From Lichenicoccus sp964242335 (GTDB taxonomy: Bacteria; Pseudomonadota; Alphaproteobacteria; Acetobacterales; Acetobacteraceae): a stretch of DNA of 64,000 nt. The notes beneath the pieces were generated by a model, which saw nothing but the letters and a program-made list of their open reading frames with translations, ran no database searches and was not told the origin of the DNA. The translations under genes were made by a program, and so were the position numbers. The DNA lies in NCBI GenBank assembly GCA_964242335.1, contig CAXTAY010000017.1:5336-69335 (forward strand). Direction: 5' to 3'. Every line of letters begins with the position of its first letter. Position 1 is the first letter of the stretch. Below are positions 48,418 through 58,612 of the stretch, piece after piece.

Positions 48418-49204
48418 CGTTGCAGGCGTGGCCGCCATCCAGCCGGGCGAGGCGCGAGCCCGGCAGCGCAGCGTGCAGCCGCTCCGAGCACACCGGCGGC
48501 ACCAGCAGGTCGTCGTGCGAGGCGACGATCAGGGTGCGGCAGGCGAGCCGCGGCGCCAGCGCGGTGCCGTCGAAGGCGAGCAAGGCCGCGATCCGGCGCA
48601 GGGTGTTGTCGATGCCGGGGAAATGCGCGCGCGCCTGCGCCTCGTCGCGCGCCAGCCGCGTCGCGTGCGCCGCCATCCAGCGCGACGGATAAAGGAACAG
48701 CGGCTGCGCCCGCAGGTAGGCGTCGATGCCGGCATGCAGCAGCAGGTCGCGGCGCACCGCGAAGCAGCGCGCGGTGTGGGCGTCGGCGCGCAGCCAGCCA
48801 TTGACGATGACGAGGTCGCTGACCCGCGCCGGATGCCGTGCGGCGAGGCTGAGCCCGATCAGCCCGCCGAGCGCGTGGCCGATGATCCGGCAGCGCGCGG
48901 CACCGACGCGGTCCAGCACCTGCGACGCGTCGTCCGCCATCGCCTCGATGCTGGTGGGATCTGGCAGCACGCCGAGGCTGCGGCCGGTGCCGCGCTGGTC
49001 GTAGGTGACGACGCGGTAGTGCCGTGCCAGGGCATCCAGGTTGTCCGCCCAGTAGCCGCCGGCGCCGCCGAGGCCCGCGCACAGCAGCAGCACCTCGCCG
49101 TCCTGCGGGCCATGGACGTCGAGGTGGATCAGGTCCAGGCCGGCTTGCCGAGATGCGCGATGCTGGCGATCTCGACCAGGGCGTCGGGCTTCACCAGGCC
49201 GCAC
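48329..49204 (-). CDS. rutD: RutD, pyrimidine utilization alpha/beta hydrolase
   Basis: An alpha/beta hydrolase of RutD type: LLCAGLGGAGGYWADNLDAL, VTYDQRGTGRS and the elbow IGHALGGLIGLSLA match E. coli RutD, including Ala in place of the nucleophile Ser (GHALGG), which is normal for this family. RutD speeds the breakdown of aminoacrylate or carbamate in uracil degradation. The homologous region starts near 49140, but no ATG, GTG or TTG is there. The ATG at 49204 lies inside rutC, and a CTG overlapping the rutC stop is possible, so the start is unresolved. Last gene of rutABCD. Confidence 0.85.
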   Translation of the reverse strand: MRPGEARRPGRDRQHRASRQAGLDLIHLDVHGPQDGEVLLLCAGLGGAGGYWADNLDALARHYRVVTYDQRGTGRSLGVLPDPTSIEAMADDASQVLDRVGAARCRIIGHALGGLIGLSLAARHPARVSDLVIVNGWLRADAHTARCFAVRRDLLLHAGIDAYLRAQPLFLYPSRWMAAHATRLARDEAQARAHFPGIDNTLRRIAALLAFDGTALAPRLACRTLIVASHDDLLVPPVCSERLHAALPGSRLARLDGGHACNVTDPEGFVSLCLEFLTSPGVPPPSPPAAG

Positions 49205-49527
49205 TGGATGCAGTAGCGCGCCGGCTTGTCGCCGGGGAAGTACTCCGCATAGACGGCGTTGAGTGCCGCGTAGTCGGCCCAGTCGCGCAGGAAGATCATG
49301 TTGAAGGTCACGTCAGCCATGCTGCCGCCGGCGGCGGCGATGACCCGGCCGATGCTCTCCAGCACGTGCCGCGTCTGCGCCGCCGCGTCGCCCGGATGCA
49401 CCACCTCGTTGTTGGCATCGAACGGCAGCGTGCCCGACACGTAGACCACGCCGTCGGCCAGGGCGCCGGGCGAGAACGGCGCGATCGGCGTCGAGCTGCC
49501 GCGCGGGATGATCGGCTGCATCGGCAT
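49129..49527 (-). CDS. rutC: RutC, RidA-family aminoacrylate deaminase
   Basis: A 132-residue RidA/YjgF family protein: PIAPFSPGALADGVVYVSGTLPFD, then VTFNMIFLRDWADYAALNAVYAEYF and KPARYCIQCGLVKPDALVEI, as in RutC, which deaminates 3-aminoacrylate from uracil breakdown. Twelve bases separate it from rutB. The conserved Arg of the RidA site is in the KPARYC block. Confidence 0.92.
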   Translation of the reverse strand: MPMQPIIPRGSSTPIAPFSPGALADGVVYVSGTLPFDANNEVVHPGDAAAQTRHVLESIGRVIAAAGGSMADVTFNMIFLRDWADYAALNAVYAEYFPGDKPARYCIQCGLVKPDALVEIASIAHLGKPAWT

Positions 49528-49539
49528 GCTGGCTGCTCC

Positions 49540-50274
49540 TCAGTCCGCGACCTGGCCGAGAGCGCCGCAGAAATCGCCGACGTTGGAGACCCAGCCGAAG
49601 AAGGTCTCGATGTTGTAGAGTGCGGCCTTCTGCACGAACTCGGGTCCGGCCTGGTGGGTCGCGTCCTCCAGCACGATGCCGAAATACTCCAGGAAGAAGC
49701 CGTCGCGCAGGGTGGACTCGACGCACACGTTGGTGGCGATGCCGGTGAAGACCAGCGTGCGTATGCCGCGCGCGCGCAGCATGGAGTCCAGCTGGGTATT
49801 GTAGAAGGCGCTGTAGCGCGGCTTGGCGATCACGATGTCGGCCGGCTGCGGGGTCAGCGCGTCGACCAGCGCGTAGTCCCAGCTGCCCTTGGCGAGCAGG
49901 CTGCCGGCGAGCTCCGGCCGCTTGCGCATGGTCTTGAGCGCGTTCGACTTGTGGTAGTTCGGCGAGCCCGGCCCGCCAGCCTCGACATAGTCCGGATCCC
50001 AGCCGTTCTGGAAGTAGACCACCGTCATCCCGGCGGCGCGCGCGGCCGCCACCGCCTTGACGATCGCCAGGATCGCATCCTGGGCGCCGCCGATGTCGAA
50101 GCCGGCGATGTCGAGATAGCCGCCCTTGCTGGCGTAGGCGTTCTGCATGTCCACCACCACCAGCGCCGCATGGCGCGGATCCAGCGACAGCGGTTCCGGG
50201 CGTGCCGGCAGGGTGACGCGGCGGGCGCCGGCGCCGGGTTCGAGGGTCGCGGTGCCGGGGGTGACGACGGTCAT
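49540..50274 (-). CDS. rutB: RutB, ureidoacrylate amidohydrolase
   Basis: A 244-residue isochorismatase-like hydrolase. The catalytic triad is Asp in VVVDMQNAYASKGG, Lys in LLAKGSWDYALVDAL and Cys in IATNVCVESTLRDGF. RutB hydrolyses peroxyureidoacrylate from the RutA reaction. It directly abuts rutA (no gap). Confidence 0.94.
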   Translation of the reverse strand: MTVVTPGTATLEPGAGARRVTLPARPEPLSLDPRHAALVVVDMQNAYASKGGYLDIAGFDIGGAQDAILAIVKAVAAARAAGMTVVYFQNGWDPDYVEAGGPGSPNYHKSNALKTMRKRPELAGSLLAKGSWDYALVDALTPQPADIVIAKPRYSAFYNTQLDSMLRARGIRTLVFTGIATNVCVESTLRDGFFLEYFGIVLEDATHQAGPEFVQKAALYNIETFFGWVSNVGDFCGALGQVAD

Positions 50275-51363
<1,089 letters not shown>

Positions 51364-51430
51364 GCCGCACTCCGCGCAAGTTGCTCCGGTGCAGGCAAGC
51401 GACGTGCCAAGCGGCTGGTCCCGCGCCGGC

Positions 51431-53011
51431 TCAAACCGTGGCGGAGCCGGTCAGGGCGTCGAACAGCGCCTGTCCGTCCGGTCGCCCGAGGCCGGTGCAG
51501 GCGTTCCAGCCCGGACCGGCCTCGTAGCCGATCTGCGTCCCTTCCGGCTTGTTGTCGCCCTGGGTGATCTGCGTGGTCAGTGCCGCGTTCGAGCTCACCG
51601 CCGCGTAGAGGAAGTCGGGCAGGAAGCCGACCGGCTTGGCCGCCTTCTCGCTGATCAGCGCGGTCAGCCCTGCCCAGAGCGGCGCCACCGCGCTGGTGCC
51701 GCCGACCACCTCCTTCTTGCCGTCCACGACCACCACGTAGCCGCTGGCCGGAGCCGCGCTGCCGGCGACGTCGGGCACGCCGCGACCCTTGCGGCCGCCA
51801 TTGACGCTGACCGGCAGCTTGGCGTGCGCCTGGAAGGCCGGCACCGCGAACAGGTCGCTGATGCCGCCGCCGGTGCCGCTGCTGGAATCGTTCCAGACCA
51901 CTTCCTGGGTGATCGCGCTGCCGCCCGCCGTGACGTGGGTGCCGCCGCAGCCGATCGCGTACGGCGAGGAGGCCGGGAAGTCGACATGCGCCTTGCCGTC
52001 GCTGACGCCGTCGGTGGCGAGGTTGTCGCCCGAGGCCACGTAGACCGAGAGGCCGAGTGCGCCGGCCTCCTGCAGCACCGTGTTCATCGTCGTCACCGCC
52101 TGCGTCTCCCAGGTGGATTCCGCGCCGCCCCAGGAGATCGAGATCACCGAGGGCTTGTTGGTGGTGTCGTGCGCCGCCTGGCTGATCGCGTCGGCGAAGC
52201 CGGAGTTGGTGTTGGGCGTGAAGTAGACCACGATCTCCGCACCCGGCGCCACGCCGCCGGCCACCTGGATATCGAGCGCCACCTCGCCGTCCGCGTCCGA
52301 CCCGGACTGGTCGTTGGTGCCGCCATCCACCGAGACCGCGATCACCCGCGGCGGCTTCAGCCCCATCGCCTTGAACGCCTGCGTCGTGTCCTTGGCGCGG
52401 AAGCCGCCGCCGAGCTCGATCAGCGCGATGGTCACCCCGGCGCCGGTGACGTCGGTCGGGAAACCGTACAGCTGCCCGACCCGGTTCGGCTCGAAGCTGG
52501 CCGGCTGCGCCCGCCTCGGCCGCACGATCCGGGTGTGCGCCACCGGGCGGCCGTCGAGGCCGAGCACGGACTCAACCACCCCGTGCAGGTCGCTCGGCAC
52601 GGCCAGGGTGCCGGTGCGGCCGTGATAGCTGCGGCCCTCCTCCTCGTACATCGCGAGCTTGGCGCCGAACGTCTCCTCCATGTTCTCCGAGGGGCCGGCG
52701 GCGCGGATCAGGCGGCGCGCCGGATCGACCGACAGCACGGTCAACCCGTGCTCGGCGAGGAACGCCTCGACCCGGCGGAAATCCTCGCGGTGCGACACGG
52801 TGCGGTGTGCCGCGAGCTGATGCCGGCGCTCGTCGATGCTGCCGGTCAGCCTGGTCTGGTCGGTATGATGCTGGTCGCGCGGCTTCAGGTAGATGCTGAT
52901 CTCCATGCGCTGCCCCTTGGGCACCGCGCCGAGATGACGCGCGCGCGCCGGTGCCTCGCGGTGGCTGCCGGCGATCTCGGTGCGCTGCGTGCTGTCCGTC
53001 GCTTCCGTCAT
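51431..53011 (-). CDS. S53 family (sedolisin/kumamolisin) serine-carboxyl peptidase
   Basis: A 526-residue protease: pro-kumamolisin activation domain (about residues 30-170) followed by the catalytic domain. Catalytic Glu and Asp are in DGEVALDIQVAGG, the oxyanion Asp in YVASGDN, and the serine in GGTSAVAPLWAGL. The calcium site is near GWNACTGLGRPDG at the end. Sedolisins are active at low pH and usually secreted; no clear signal peptide precedes the propeptide, so export is uncertain. It sits between rutA and phnW. Confidence 0.92.
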   Translation of the reverse strand: MTEATDSTQRTEIAGSHREAPARARHLGAVPKGQRMEISIYLKPRDQHHTDQTRLTGSIDERRHQLAAHRTVSHREDFRRVEAFLAEHGLTVLSVDPARRLIRAAGPSENMEETFGAKLAMYEEEGRSYHGRTGTLAVPSDLHGVVESVLGLDGRPVAHTRIVRPRRAQPASFEPNRVGQLYGFPTDVTGAGVTIALIELGGGFRAKDTTQAFKAMGLKPPRVIAVSVDGGTNDQSGSDADGEVALDIQVAGGVAPGAEIVVYFTPNTNSGFADAISQAAHDTTNKPSVISISWGGAESTWETQAVTTMNTVLQEAGALGLSVYVASGDNLATDGVSDGKAHVDFPASSPYAIGCGGTHVTAGGSAITQEVVWNDSSSGTGGGISDLFAVPAFQAHAKLPVSVNGGRKGRGVPDVAGSAAPASGYVVVVDGKKEVVGGTSAVAPLWAGLTALISEKAAKPVGFLPDFLYAAVSSNAALTTQITQGDNKPEGTQIGYEAGPGWNACTGLGRPDGQALFDALTGSATV

Positions 53012-53028
53012 GGCGCGTTAAATCCTTG

Positions 53029-54123
53029 CTAAACTGCCCGTGCGAAGCTTGGCGTGACCTGAGCGATGCACGCAACGGCCCTGGCGATGTCGCGCGCGTC
53101 GATCGCGCCGATGCAGCCGATCCGGAACGACGCCGCCGCGGTCAGCTTGCCGGGATAGATCACGACACCCAGCCCGTGCAGCGCGTCGTAGAACCGGCTG
53201 AAATCGAACGGCGGCGGCGGCTCGTCGAAGCTCGCGATGATCGGCGACTGCAGCTCCGGACGCAGCGTCGCGGCGTAGCCCAATGCCCGCATGCCCTCGA
53301 TCAACACCGCGTGGTTGCGTCCGTAGCGGGCCAGCCGGGCGGGCGGGCCGCCTTCCGCATCGAGCTGGTCGATTGCGGCATCGAGCGCCGCCGCCACCTG
53401 CACCGGCGGGGTGAAGCGCCACTGGCCGTCGCGCTCGAAGCCGCTCCACTGCGCGTGCAGGTCCAGCCCCAGGCTGTGCGAGCGGCCGGCGCACGCCGCG
53501 AGATGCGCCCGCTCGGCGATGACGAAGGCGATCCCGGGCACGCCCTCGAGGCACTTGTTCGACGAGGCCATCACCGCGCAGGCGCGGGTCCGGCGCAGGT
53601 CGATCGGCAGCGCGCCGAAGCTGCTCATCGCGTCGACCAGCAGGCGCCGGCCATGCGTGGCCACCACCGCGGCCACCGCCTCCAGCGGGTTGCGCAGGCC
53701 GGTGCTGGTCTCGCAATGCACGACCGCGACGTCGGTGACCTCGCGGTCGTCGCGCAGCATCACGTCCACCCGCGCGGCCGCGACCGGCTCGGTCTCCGGC
53801 CAGCTCTCGCAGCGCACGGCGCGGCCGATCTGCCGCGCGATGGCGGCGATGCGCTGCCCGTAGGCGCCGTTGGCCAGCACCAGCAGCTTGCCGTCGCGCG
53901 GCACCAGCGTGCCGACCGCGGCCTCCACCGCGAAGGTGCCGCTGCCGGCGATCGGCACCGTCTCGTGGCTCGCCTCGCCGTGCACCAGTGCGCGCAGGCG
54001 GGCCCGCAGCCGCGCGGTCAGGGCGATGAAGGCAGGGTCGCGCGATCCCCAGTCGCGTCCGAGTGCCGCGCGGGTCACGTCGCTGGTGGTCAGCGGGCCG
54101 GGGGTCAGGAGCAGGGTTCTCAA
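53029..54123 (-). CDS. phnW: 2-Aminoethylphosphonate--pyruvate transaminase
   Basis: A 364-residue fold-type I PLP transaminase with PhnW blocks throughout: LLLTPGPLTTSDVTRAAL and DWGSRDPAFI at the start, VAVVHCETSTGLRNPL (His136), LVDAMSSFGALPID (Asp164), ASSNKCLEGVPG with PLP lysine Lys190, HSLGLDLHAQWSGF and FRIGCIGAID. It interconverts phosphonoacetaldehyde plus alanine with 2-aminoethylphosphonate plus pyruvate. The start is TTG. No phosphonoacetaldehyde hydrolase (phnX) accompanies it, while PEP mutase and Ppd genes lie 25 kb away, so I infer a biosynthetic role. Confidence 0.93.
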   Translation of the reverse strand: MRTLLLTPGPLTTSDVTRAALGRDWGSRDPAFIALTARLRARLRALVHGEASHETVPIAGSGTFAVEAAVGTLVPRDGKLLVLANGAYGQRIAAIARQIGRAVRCESWPETEPVAAARVDVMLRDDREVTDVAVVHCETSTGLRNPLEAVAAVVATHGRRLLVDAMSSFGALPIDLRRTRACAVMASSNKCLEGVPGIAFVIAERAHLAACAGRSHSLGLDLHAQWSGFERDGQWRFTPPVQVAAALDAAIDQLDAEGGPPARLARYGRNHAVLIEGMRALGYAATLRPELQSPIIASFDEPPPPFDFSRFYDALHGLGVVIYPGKLTAAASFRIGCIGAIDARDIARAVACIAQVTPSFARAV

Positions 54124-54215
54124 GGCGGTGCCCGTCCACTACATGTCCGCGTGTCGAGCGGACGACACGGTCGGCGCGCAGCTTGCCCGAGCAGCGATGG
54201 AGACGGAAGGCAGGC

Positions 54216-55292
54216 ATGAAGCTTCTGACCCTGATCGGCGCCGCGCTCGGCACCGGCCTGACCGTCTGGCTGCTGGCCCGCTTCGGACTCGGCCACGTGC
54301 TGGAGCTGCTGCACCAGGCCGGCTGGGGCATCGTGCTGGTGATCGCCTTCCACCTGCTGCAGGTGCTGTTCTCCGCCGCCGGCTGGCGCGCGATCGCCGG
54401 CGAGGCGCCGCCGCGGCCGTCGCTGGCCGGGTTCTTCGTGCTGCGCTGGGTGCGCGAGGGGGTGAACAACCTGCTGCCGGTGGCGCAGGTCGGCGGCGAG
54501 TTCGTGGTCGCGCGCCTGCTGGCGCGCCGCGGCATGACCCTGACCCGCGCCACCGCCTGCACGATCTGCGACCTGAGCATCGAGATGGTGACGCAGATCC
54601 TGTTCACCATCGCCGGGCTGCTGACGCTGCTGGCGCTGCTGGGGCGCAGCCAGGTCACCGACGAGGTGGTCGGCGGCATCGCCGTCGCCTGCCTCGCGGC
54701 ACTCGGCTTCGTCGGCGCCCAGCTGCTCGGGCTCGCCGGACTGGTCGAGCGCGGCCTGACCCGGCTCGCCGGTGCGCTGGGCTGGCACGGGATGGGCGAG
54801 CTCGTCGGGCTGCAGCAGGCGATCACCTCGCTCTACCGCTCGCCGCGCAACCTGTCGCTGGCGCTGCTGCACCAGTCGGTCTCCTGGCTGCTCGGTTCGG
54901 TCGAGGTCTGCCTGGCACTGCACTTCCTCGGCCACGATGCGAGCCTGGGCGAGGGGCTGGTGATCGAGAGCCTGGCCCAGGCGGTCAAGGCGGCAAGCTT
55001 CATCGTGCCCGGGGCACTCGGCATCTCCGAGGGTGGCTTCGTCGTGGTGGGCGCACTGTTCGGACTGCCGCCCGCGGTCTCGATCGCACTCGCGCTGATC
55101 AAGCGGCTGCGCGAGATCGCGCTCGGCCTTCCTTCGCTGGCAGCCTGGCAGTGGCTGGAGCATCATCAGGGGCGGACCCCGACGGGACGGCCCGAGGTGC
55201 TGCAGCCGCTGCGCGCCGCCGTGGCGTTCCGGCCGGAGACCGGCAGGAGCGGCACGGCAGAGGCTGCCTTGGATTACGGAGACGCGCCTTGA
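54216..55292 (+). CDS. Lysylphosphatidylglycerol-synthase-TM family protein (HpnL-like)
   Basis: A 358-residue protein with about eight helices of the UPF0104/LPG synthase transmembrane family. NNLLPVAQVGGEFVVARLL and ASFIVPGALGISEGGFVVVGALFGL are the two family signatures. HpnL, a member, is found with hopanoid genes. The family may flip lipids. GGAAGGCAGG lies before the ATG at 54216. The stop overlaps the next start (TTGA) with the CDP-alcohol phosphotransferase, so the two are translated together. Confidence 0.85.
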   Translation: MKLLTLIGAALGTGLTVWLLARFGLGHVLELLHQAGWGIVLVIAFHLLQVLFSAAGWRAIAGEAPPRPSLAGFFVLRWVREGVNNLLPVAQVGGEFVVARLLARRGMTLTRATACTICDLSIEMVTQILFTIAGLLTLLALLGRSQVTDEVVGGIAVACLAALGFVGAQLLGLAGLVERGLTRLAGALGWHGMGELVGLQQAITSLYRSPRNLSLALLHQSVSWLLGSVEVCLALHFLGHDASLGEGLVIESLAQAVKAASFIVPGALGISEGGFVVVGALFGLPPAVSIALALIKRLREIALGLPSLAAWQWLEHHQGRTPTGRPEVLQPLRAAVAFRPETGRSGTAEAALDYGDAP

Positions 55293-55945
55293 GAAACGAC
55301 ACCTGGACCCACGCCCTGGCCCGCCTCGCGGTCCGCCCGCTGCTCGGCACGCGGGTGACGCCGAACCACCTGACCACGCTGCGGCTGCTGACCGGGCTCG
55401 CCGCCTGCATCTGCCTGGCGGTCGGCCCTGATACGCTGCGAGGGGGGCTGCATGGCGCGCTGTTCTGGGGCGGCCTGCTCTGGGTCCTGTCCGCCTTCCT
55501 CGACCGCGCCGACGGCGAGCTGGCGCGCATCGGCGACATGATGAGCCCGGGCGGCCATCGCTACGATACCCTGGTCGATGACGCGGTCAACGGCCTGTTC
55601 TTCCTGGCGATCGGGATCGGCCTGCGGCACGCGCACCTGCTCGGTCACGATCTGGGGCTGTGGACGATCGGGTTCGGCGCGCTGTCCGGGGTCCTGCTGC
55701 TGGCGTGCAACCGCATGTCGGAGATCTACGAGACCCGGGCGCCGGGTCCGCGGATCTGGTCCGGCGCCTGGGGCTTCCATCCCGACGATGCGCTCTACCT
55801 GCTCGGCCCCGCCGCCTGGTTCGGCCTGCTGCTGCCGGTCCTGCTGGGAGCGATGCTCGGCACCTCCGTAATGACGTTCCTCACCGCGATCAAGCTGTCG
55901 CGGCTGCGACACAGGATGTCTTCCCTCGATCCCGTCCAGGGCTAG
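55289..55945 (+). CDS. CDP-alcohol phosphatidyltransferase
   Basis: A 218-residue integral membrane enzyme. The CDP-alcohol phosphotransferase motif D-x2-DG-x2-AR-x8-G-x3-D-x3-D is complete: D72, D75, G76, A79, R80, G89, D93, D97. The start is TTG overlapping the HpnL-like stop. These enzymes swap a CMP-linked phosphoalcohol onto an alcohol acceptor. In this window the activated donor may be CMP-AEP made by the PepM-NTP protein. Ordinary substrates such as CDP-diacylglycerol with inositol or glycerol phosphate are also possible. Confidence 0.88.
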   Translation: MRNDTWTHALARLAVRPLLGTRVTPNHLTTLRLLTGLAACICLAVGPDTLRGGLHGALFWGGLLWVLSAFLDRADGELARIGDMMSPGGHRYDTLVDDAVNGLFFLAIGIGLRHAHLLGHDLGLWTIGFGALSGVLLLACNRMSEIYETRAPGPRIWSGAWGFHPDDALYLLGPAAWFGLLLPVLLGAMLGTSVMTFLTAIKLSRLRHRMSSLDPVQG

Positions 55946-56017
55946 GCCTTGCGTCGCGAGAACCGGAACCGCGGCGGCCCCGGCCCGCTTTCTTCAGCCG
56001 TCCGCTAGGGTGAGATC

Positions 56018-58612
56018 ATGTTGGCCGGACCCCTCGGACGGCTGGTCGCGTTCTGCGCGCGCCGCGCCGTGCTCGTCGTGCTGCTGGCGGCGCTGCTCGG
56101 TGCCGGGGCGCTGCTGGCGACCCGCGCGCGCCTCGGCGTCAGCACCGACACCGGCAAGCTGTTCTCGGCCTCGCTGCCGTGGAAGAAGCGCGCCAACGTC
56201 CTGATCAGGGACTTCCCGCAGCACGAGGACCTGCTGATCGCGGTGATCGGCGCCGACATCCCCGAGGAGGCGCAGGAGACCGCGCGACAGCTGCAGCAGG
56301 CGCTGGCACCGCAGACCGGCCTCTACCACTACGTCATGCAGCCCGACGCCGACCCGTACCTGGTGCGCAACGGCCTGCTGTTCCTCGACGTGCCGGCGCT
56401 CGGCAAGCTGCTGGATGCGACCATCGACGCGCAGCCCTTCCTCGGTCAGCTCGCGGCCGACCCGTCGGCGCGCGGCCTGTTCACCGCACTCGGCCTGATC
56501 GGCGATGGCCTCGCCCGTGGGCAGGCCAACCTGCGCGGCTTCCAGGCGCCGCTGCGCGGCTTCGCCGGCAACCTGGGTGCGGCGGCGGACGGCCATCCCA
56601 AGCCCCTCTCCTGGCAGAAGCTGCTGGCCGGGAGCCTGTCCGAGCAGGGCGGCCACTACCAGTTCGTGATCACCCAGCCGCGGCTGAATTTCGGCTCGCT
56701 GGCTCCGGGCGGTGCGGCCACCGACGCGATGAAGCGCGCCATCGCCTCGCTGCCGGACGTGCGCTCCGGCGAGGCGCACGTCTTCATCACCGGCCAGGTG
56801 GCGCTGGACGACGAGGAGTTCGCCTCCGTCGCCGAGGGCGCGGTGCGCGAGCTGATCGCCTCGCTGGTGCTGGTGACGCTGTGGCTGTTCCTGGCGGTGC
56901 GCAGCTGGCGCATCATCGTGCCGATCGTGATCGTGCTGCTGCTCGGCCTGCTGCTCACCACAGGCTTCGCCGCCCTCGCCGTGGGCACGCTCAACCTGGT
57001 CTCGGTGGCCTTCGCGGTGCTGTTCGTCGGCATCGCGGTCGATTTCACCATACAGTTCTCGGTCCGCTTCCGCGCCCAGCGCGGCCCGGACGGCGCACCG
57101 CTGCCGATCCAGGCCGCCCTCGCCGCGACCGGACGCGAGACCGGCGTGCAGATCCTGATCGCCGCCGCCGCCACCGCGGCCGGCTTCCTCGCCTTCACGC
57201 CCACCGCCTTCAACGGCGTGGCACAGCTCGGCCTGATCGCCGGGATCGGCATGCTGATCGCGTTCGTCTGCTCGCTGACCGTGCTGCCGGCGCTGCTCGC
57301 CCTGTTCGGGTTCCGCGCGCCGGGGCGGGACGAGGGTTTTGGCTGGGCGCGCCCGGTCGACCGGGCGCTGCGCCGGCACCGCCGTCCGGTGGTCGCGGGC
57401 TTCGCGCTGCTCGGTCTCGCGGGAGCGGCGATGCTGCCGCTGCTGCGTTTCGACGGCGATCCGCTGCACACCAAGAACCCGAACGCACCGAGCATGCAGG
57501 CGCTGCACCTGCTGATGAACGATCCGCTGACCAGCCCGTACAGCGCCGAGCTGCTGGTGCCGAACCTGGCACAGGCCCGCGTGCTGGCCCGGCGGCTGGA
57601 GCGGCTGCCGCTGGTGCATGACGTGCTCATGCTCGACAGCTTCGTGCCGACCGATCAGGCGCAGAAGCTGCCGTTGATCCAGGACGCGGCACAGCTGCTG
57701 CTGCCGACGCTCAGCCCGTACGACGTCTCGCCGCATCCGGACGCGGCGGCGATACGCGGCGCGGCACTCAGGGCGGTCGCCTCGCTGGCACCCGCGCTGG
57801 GCAAGCTGCCGGCGGACGACCCGCTGCGCGCCGTCGTCGACGCGCTGCGCCGGCTCTCCGCGGCACCGGATGCCACCCTGCTGGCGACCGACGCGGCGCT
57901 GGTGCGCTTCCTGCCGATGCAGCTCGAGCAGCTGCGCACCGTGCTGCAGGCCGGCCCGGTCTCGGCGCACGACATCCCGCCGGGGATCGCGCGCGACTGG
58001 ATCCTGCCGGACGGCGAGGCGCACCTGGAAGTGCACATCAAGGGAGGCGCCTCGGACAGCCGCACGCTGCACAAGTTCCTGGCAGAGGTTCGCGGCGTCT
58101 GGCCGGATGCCGCCGGCTCGGTCGCGACCATCGTCGAGAGTGCCAACACCATCGTCTCGGCGTTCGAGACGGCAGCGCTGTCGGCGCTGGGGATGATCGC
58201 GCTGATCCTGCTGCTGGCGCTGCGCCGGCTGCGTGACATGGCGATGGTGCTGGCGCCGCTGCTGCTCTCGGCGATGCTGACCGTGATCCTGTGCATGCTG
58301 CTGCGCGAGAAGCTGAACTTCGCCAACATCATCGCCCTGCCGCTGCTGCTCGGCGTGGGCGTCAGCTTCAACATCTACTTCGTGATGAACTGGCGGGTCG
58401 GGCTGCGCGACCCGCTCGCCTCGCCCACCGCCAAGGCGATCCTGTTCTCGGCGCTGACCACCGGCACTGCCTTCGGCTCGCTGGCGCTGTCGCACCACCC
58501 GGGCACGGCGAGCATGGGCCGGCTGCTGCTGATGAGCCTGGCCTGCACGCTTCTTGCAACGCTGGTGTTCGAGCCGGCGCTGTTGCCGCGCCGGGATGGA
58601 GATACGCGCTGA
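56018..58612 (+). CDS. hpnN: HpnN, hopanoid-associated RND transporter
   Basis: An 864-residue MMPL/RND protein with twelve helices in two repeats and two large periplasmic loops. SVAFAVLFVGIAVDFTIQFSVRFRAQRG and LPLLLGVGVSFNIYFVMNWRVG are the transport helices; VSTDTGKLFSASLPWKKRANVL is typical of the HpnN start. HpnN moves hopanoids to the outer membrane. The ATG at 56018 follows AGGGTGAG. The stop overlaps the next start (TGATG). Squalene-hopene cyclase is not in the window. Confidence 0.9.
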   Translation: MLAGPLGRLVAFCARRAVLVVLLAALLGAGALLATRARLGVSTDTGKLFSASLPWKKRANVLIRDFPQHEDLLIAVIGADIPEEAQETARQLQQALAPQTGLYHYVMQPDADPYLVRNGLLFLDVPALGKLLDATIDAQPFLGQLAADPSARGLFTALGLIGDGLARGQANLRGFQAPLRGFAGNLGAAADGHPKPLSWQKLLAGSLSEQGGHYQFVITQPRLNFGSLAPGGAATDAMKRAIASLPDVRSGEAHVFITGQVALDDEEFASVAEGAVRELIASLVLVTLWLFLAVRSWRIIVPIVIVLLLGLLLTTGFAALAVGTLNLVSVAFAVLFVGIAVDFTIQFSVRFRAQRGPDGAPLPIQAALAATGRETGVQILIAAAATAAGFLAFTPTAFNGVAQLGLIAGIGMLIAFVCSLTVLPALLALFGFRAPGRDEGFGWARPVDRALRRHRRPVVAGFALLGLAGAAMLPLLRFDGDPLHTKNPNAPSMQALHLLMNDPLTSPYSAELLVPNLAQARVLARRLERLPLVHDVLMLDSFVPTDQAQKLPLIQDAAQLLLPTLSPYDVSPHPDAAAIRGAALRAVASLAPALGKLPADDPLRAVVDALRRLSAAPDATLLATDAALVRFLPMQLEQLRTVLQAGPVSAHDIPPGIARDWILPDGEAHLEVHIKGGASDSRTLHKFLAEVRGVWPDAAGSVATIVESANTIVSAFETAALSALGMIALILLLALRRLRDMAMVLAPLLLSAMLTVILCMLLREKLNFANIIALPLLLGVGVSFNIYFVMNWRVGLRDPLASPTAKAILFSALTTGTAFGSLALSHHPGTASMGRLLLMSLACTLLATLVFEPALLPRRDGDTR

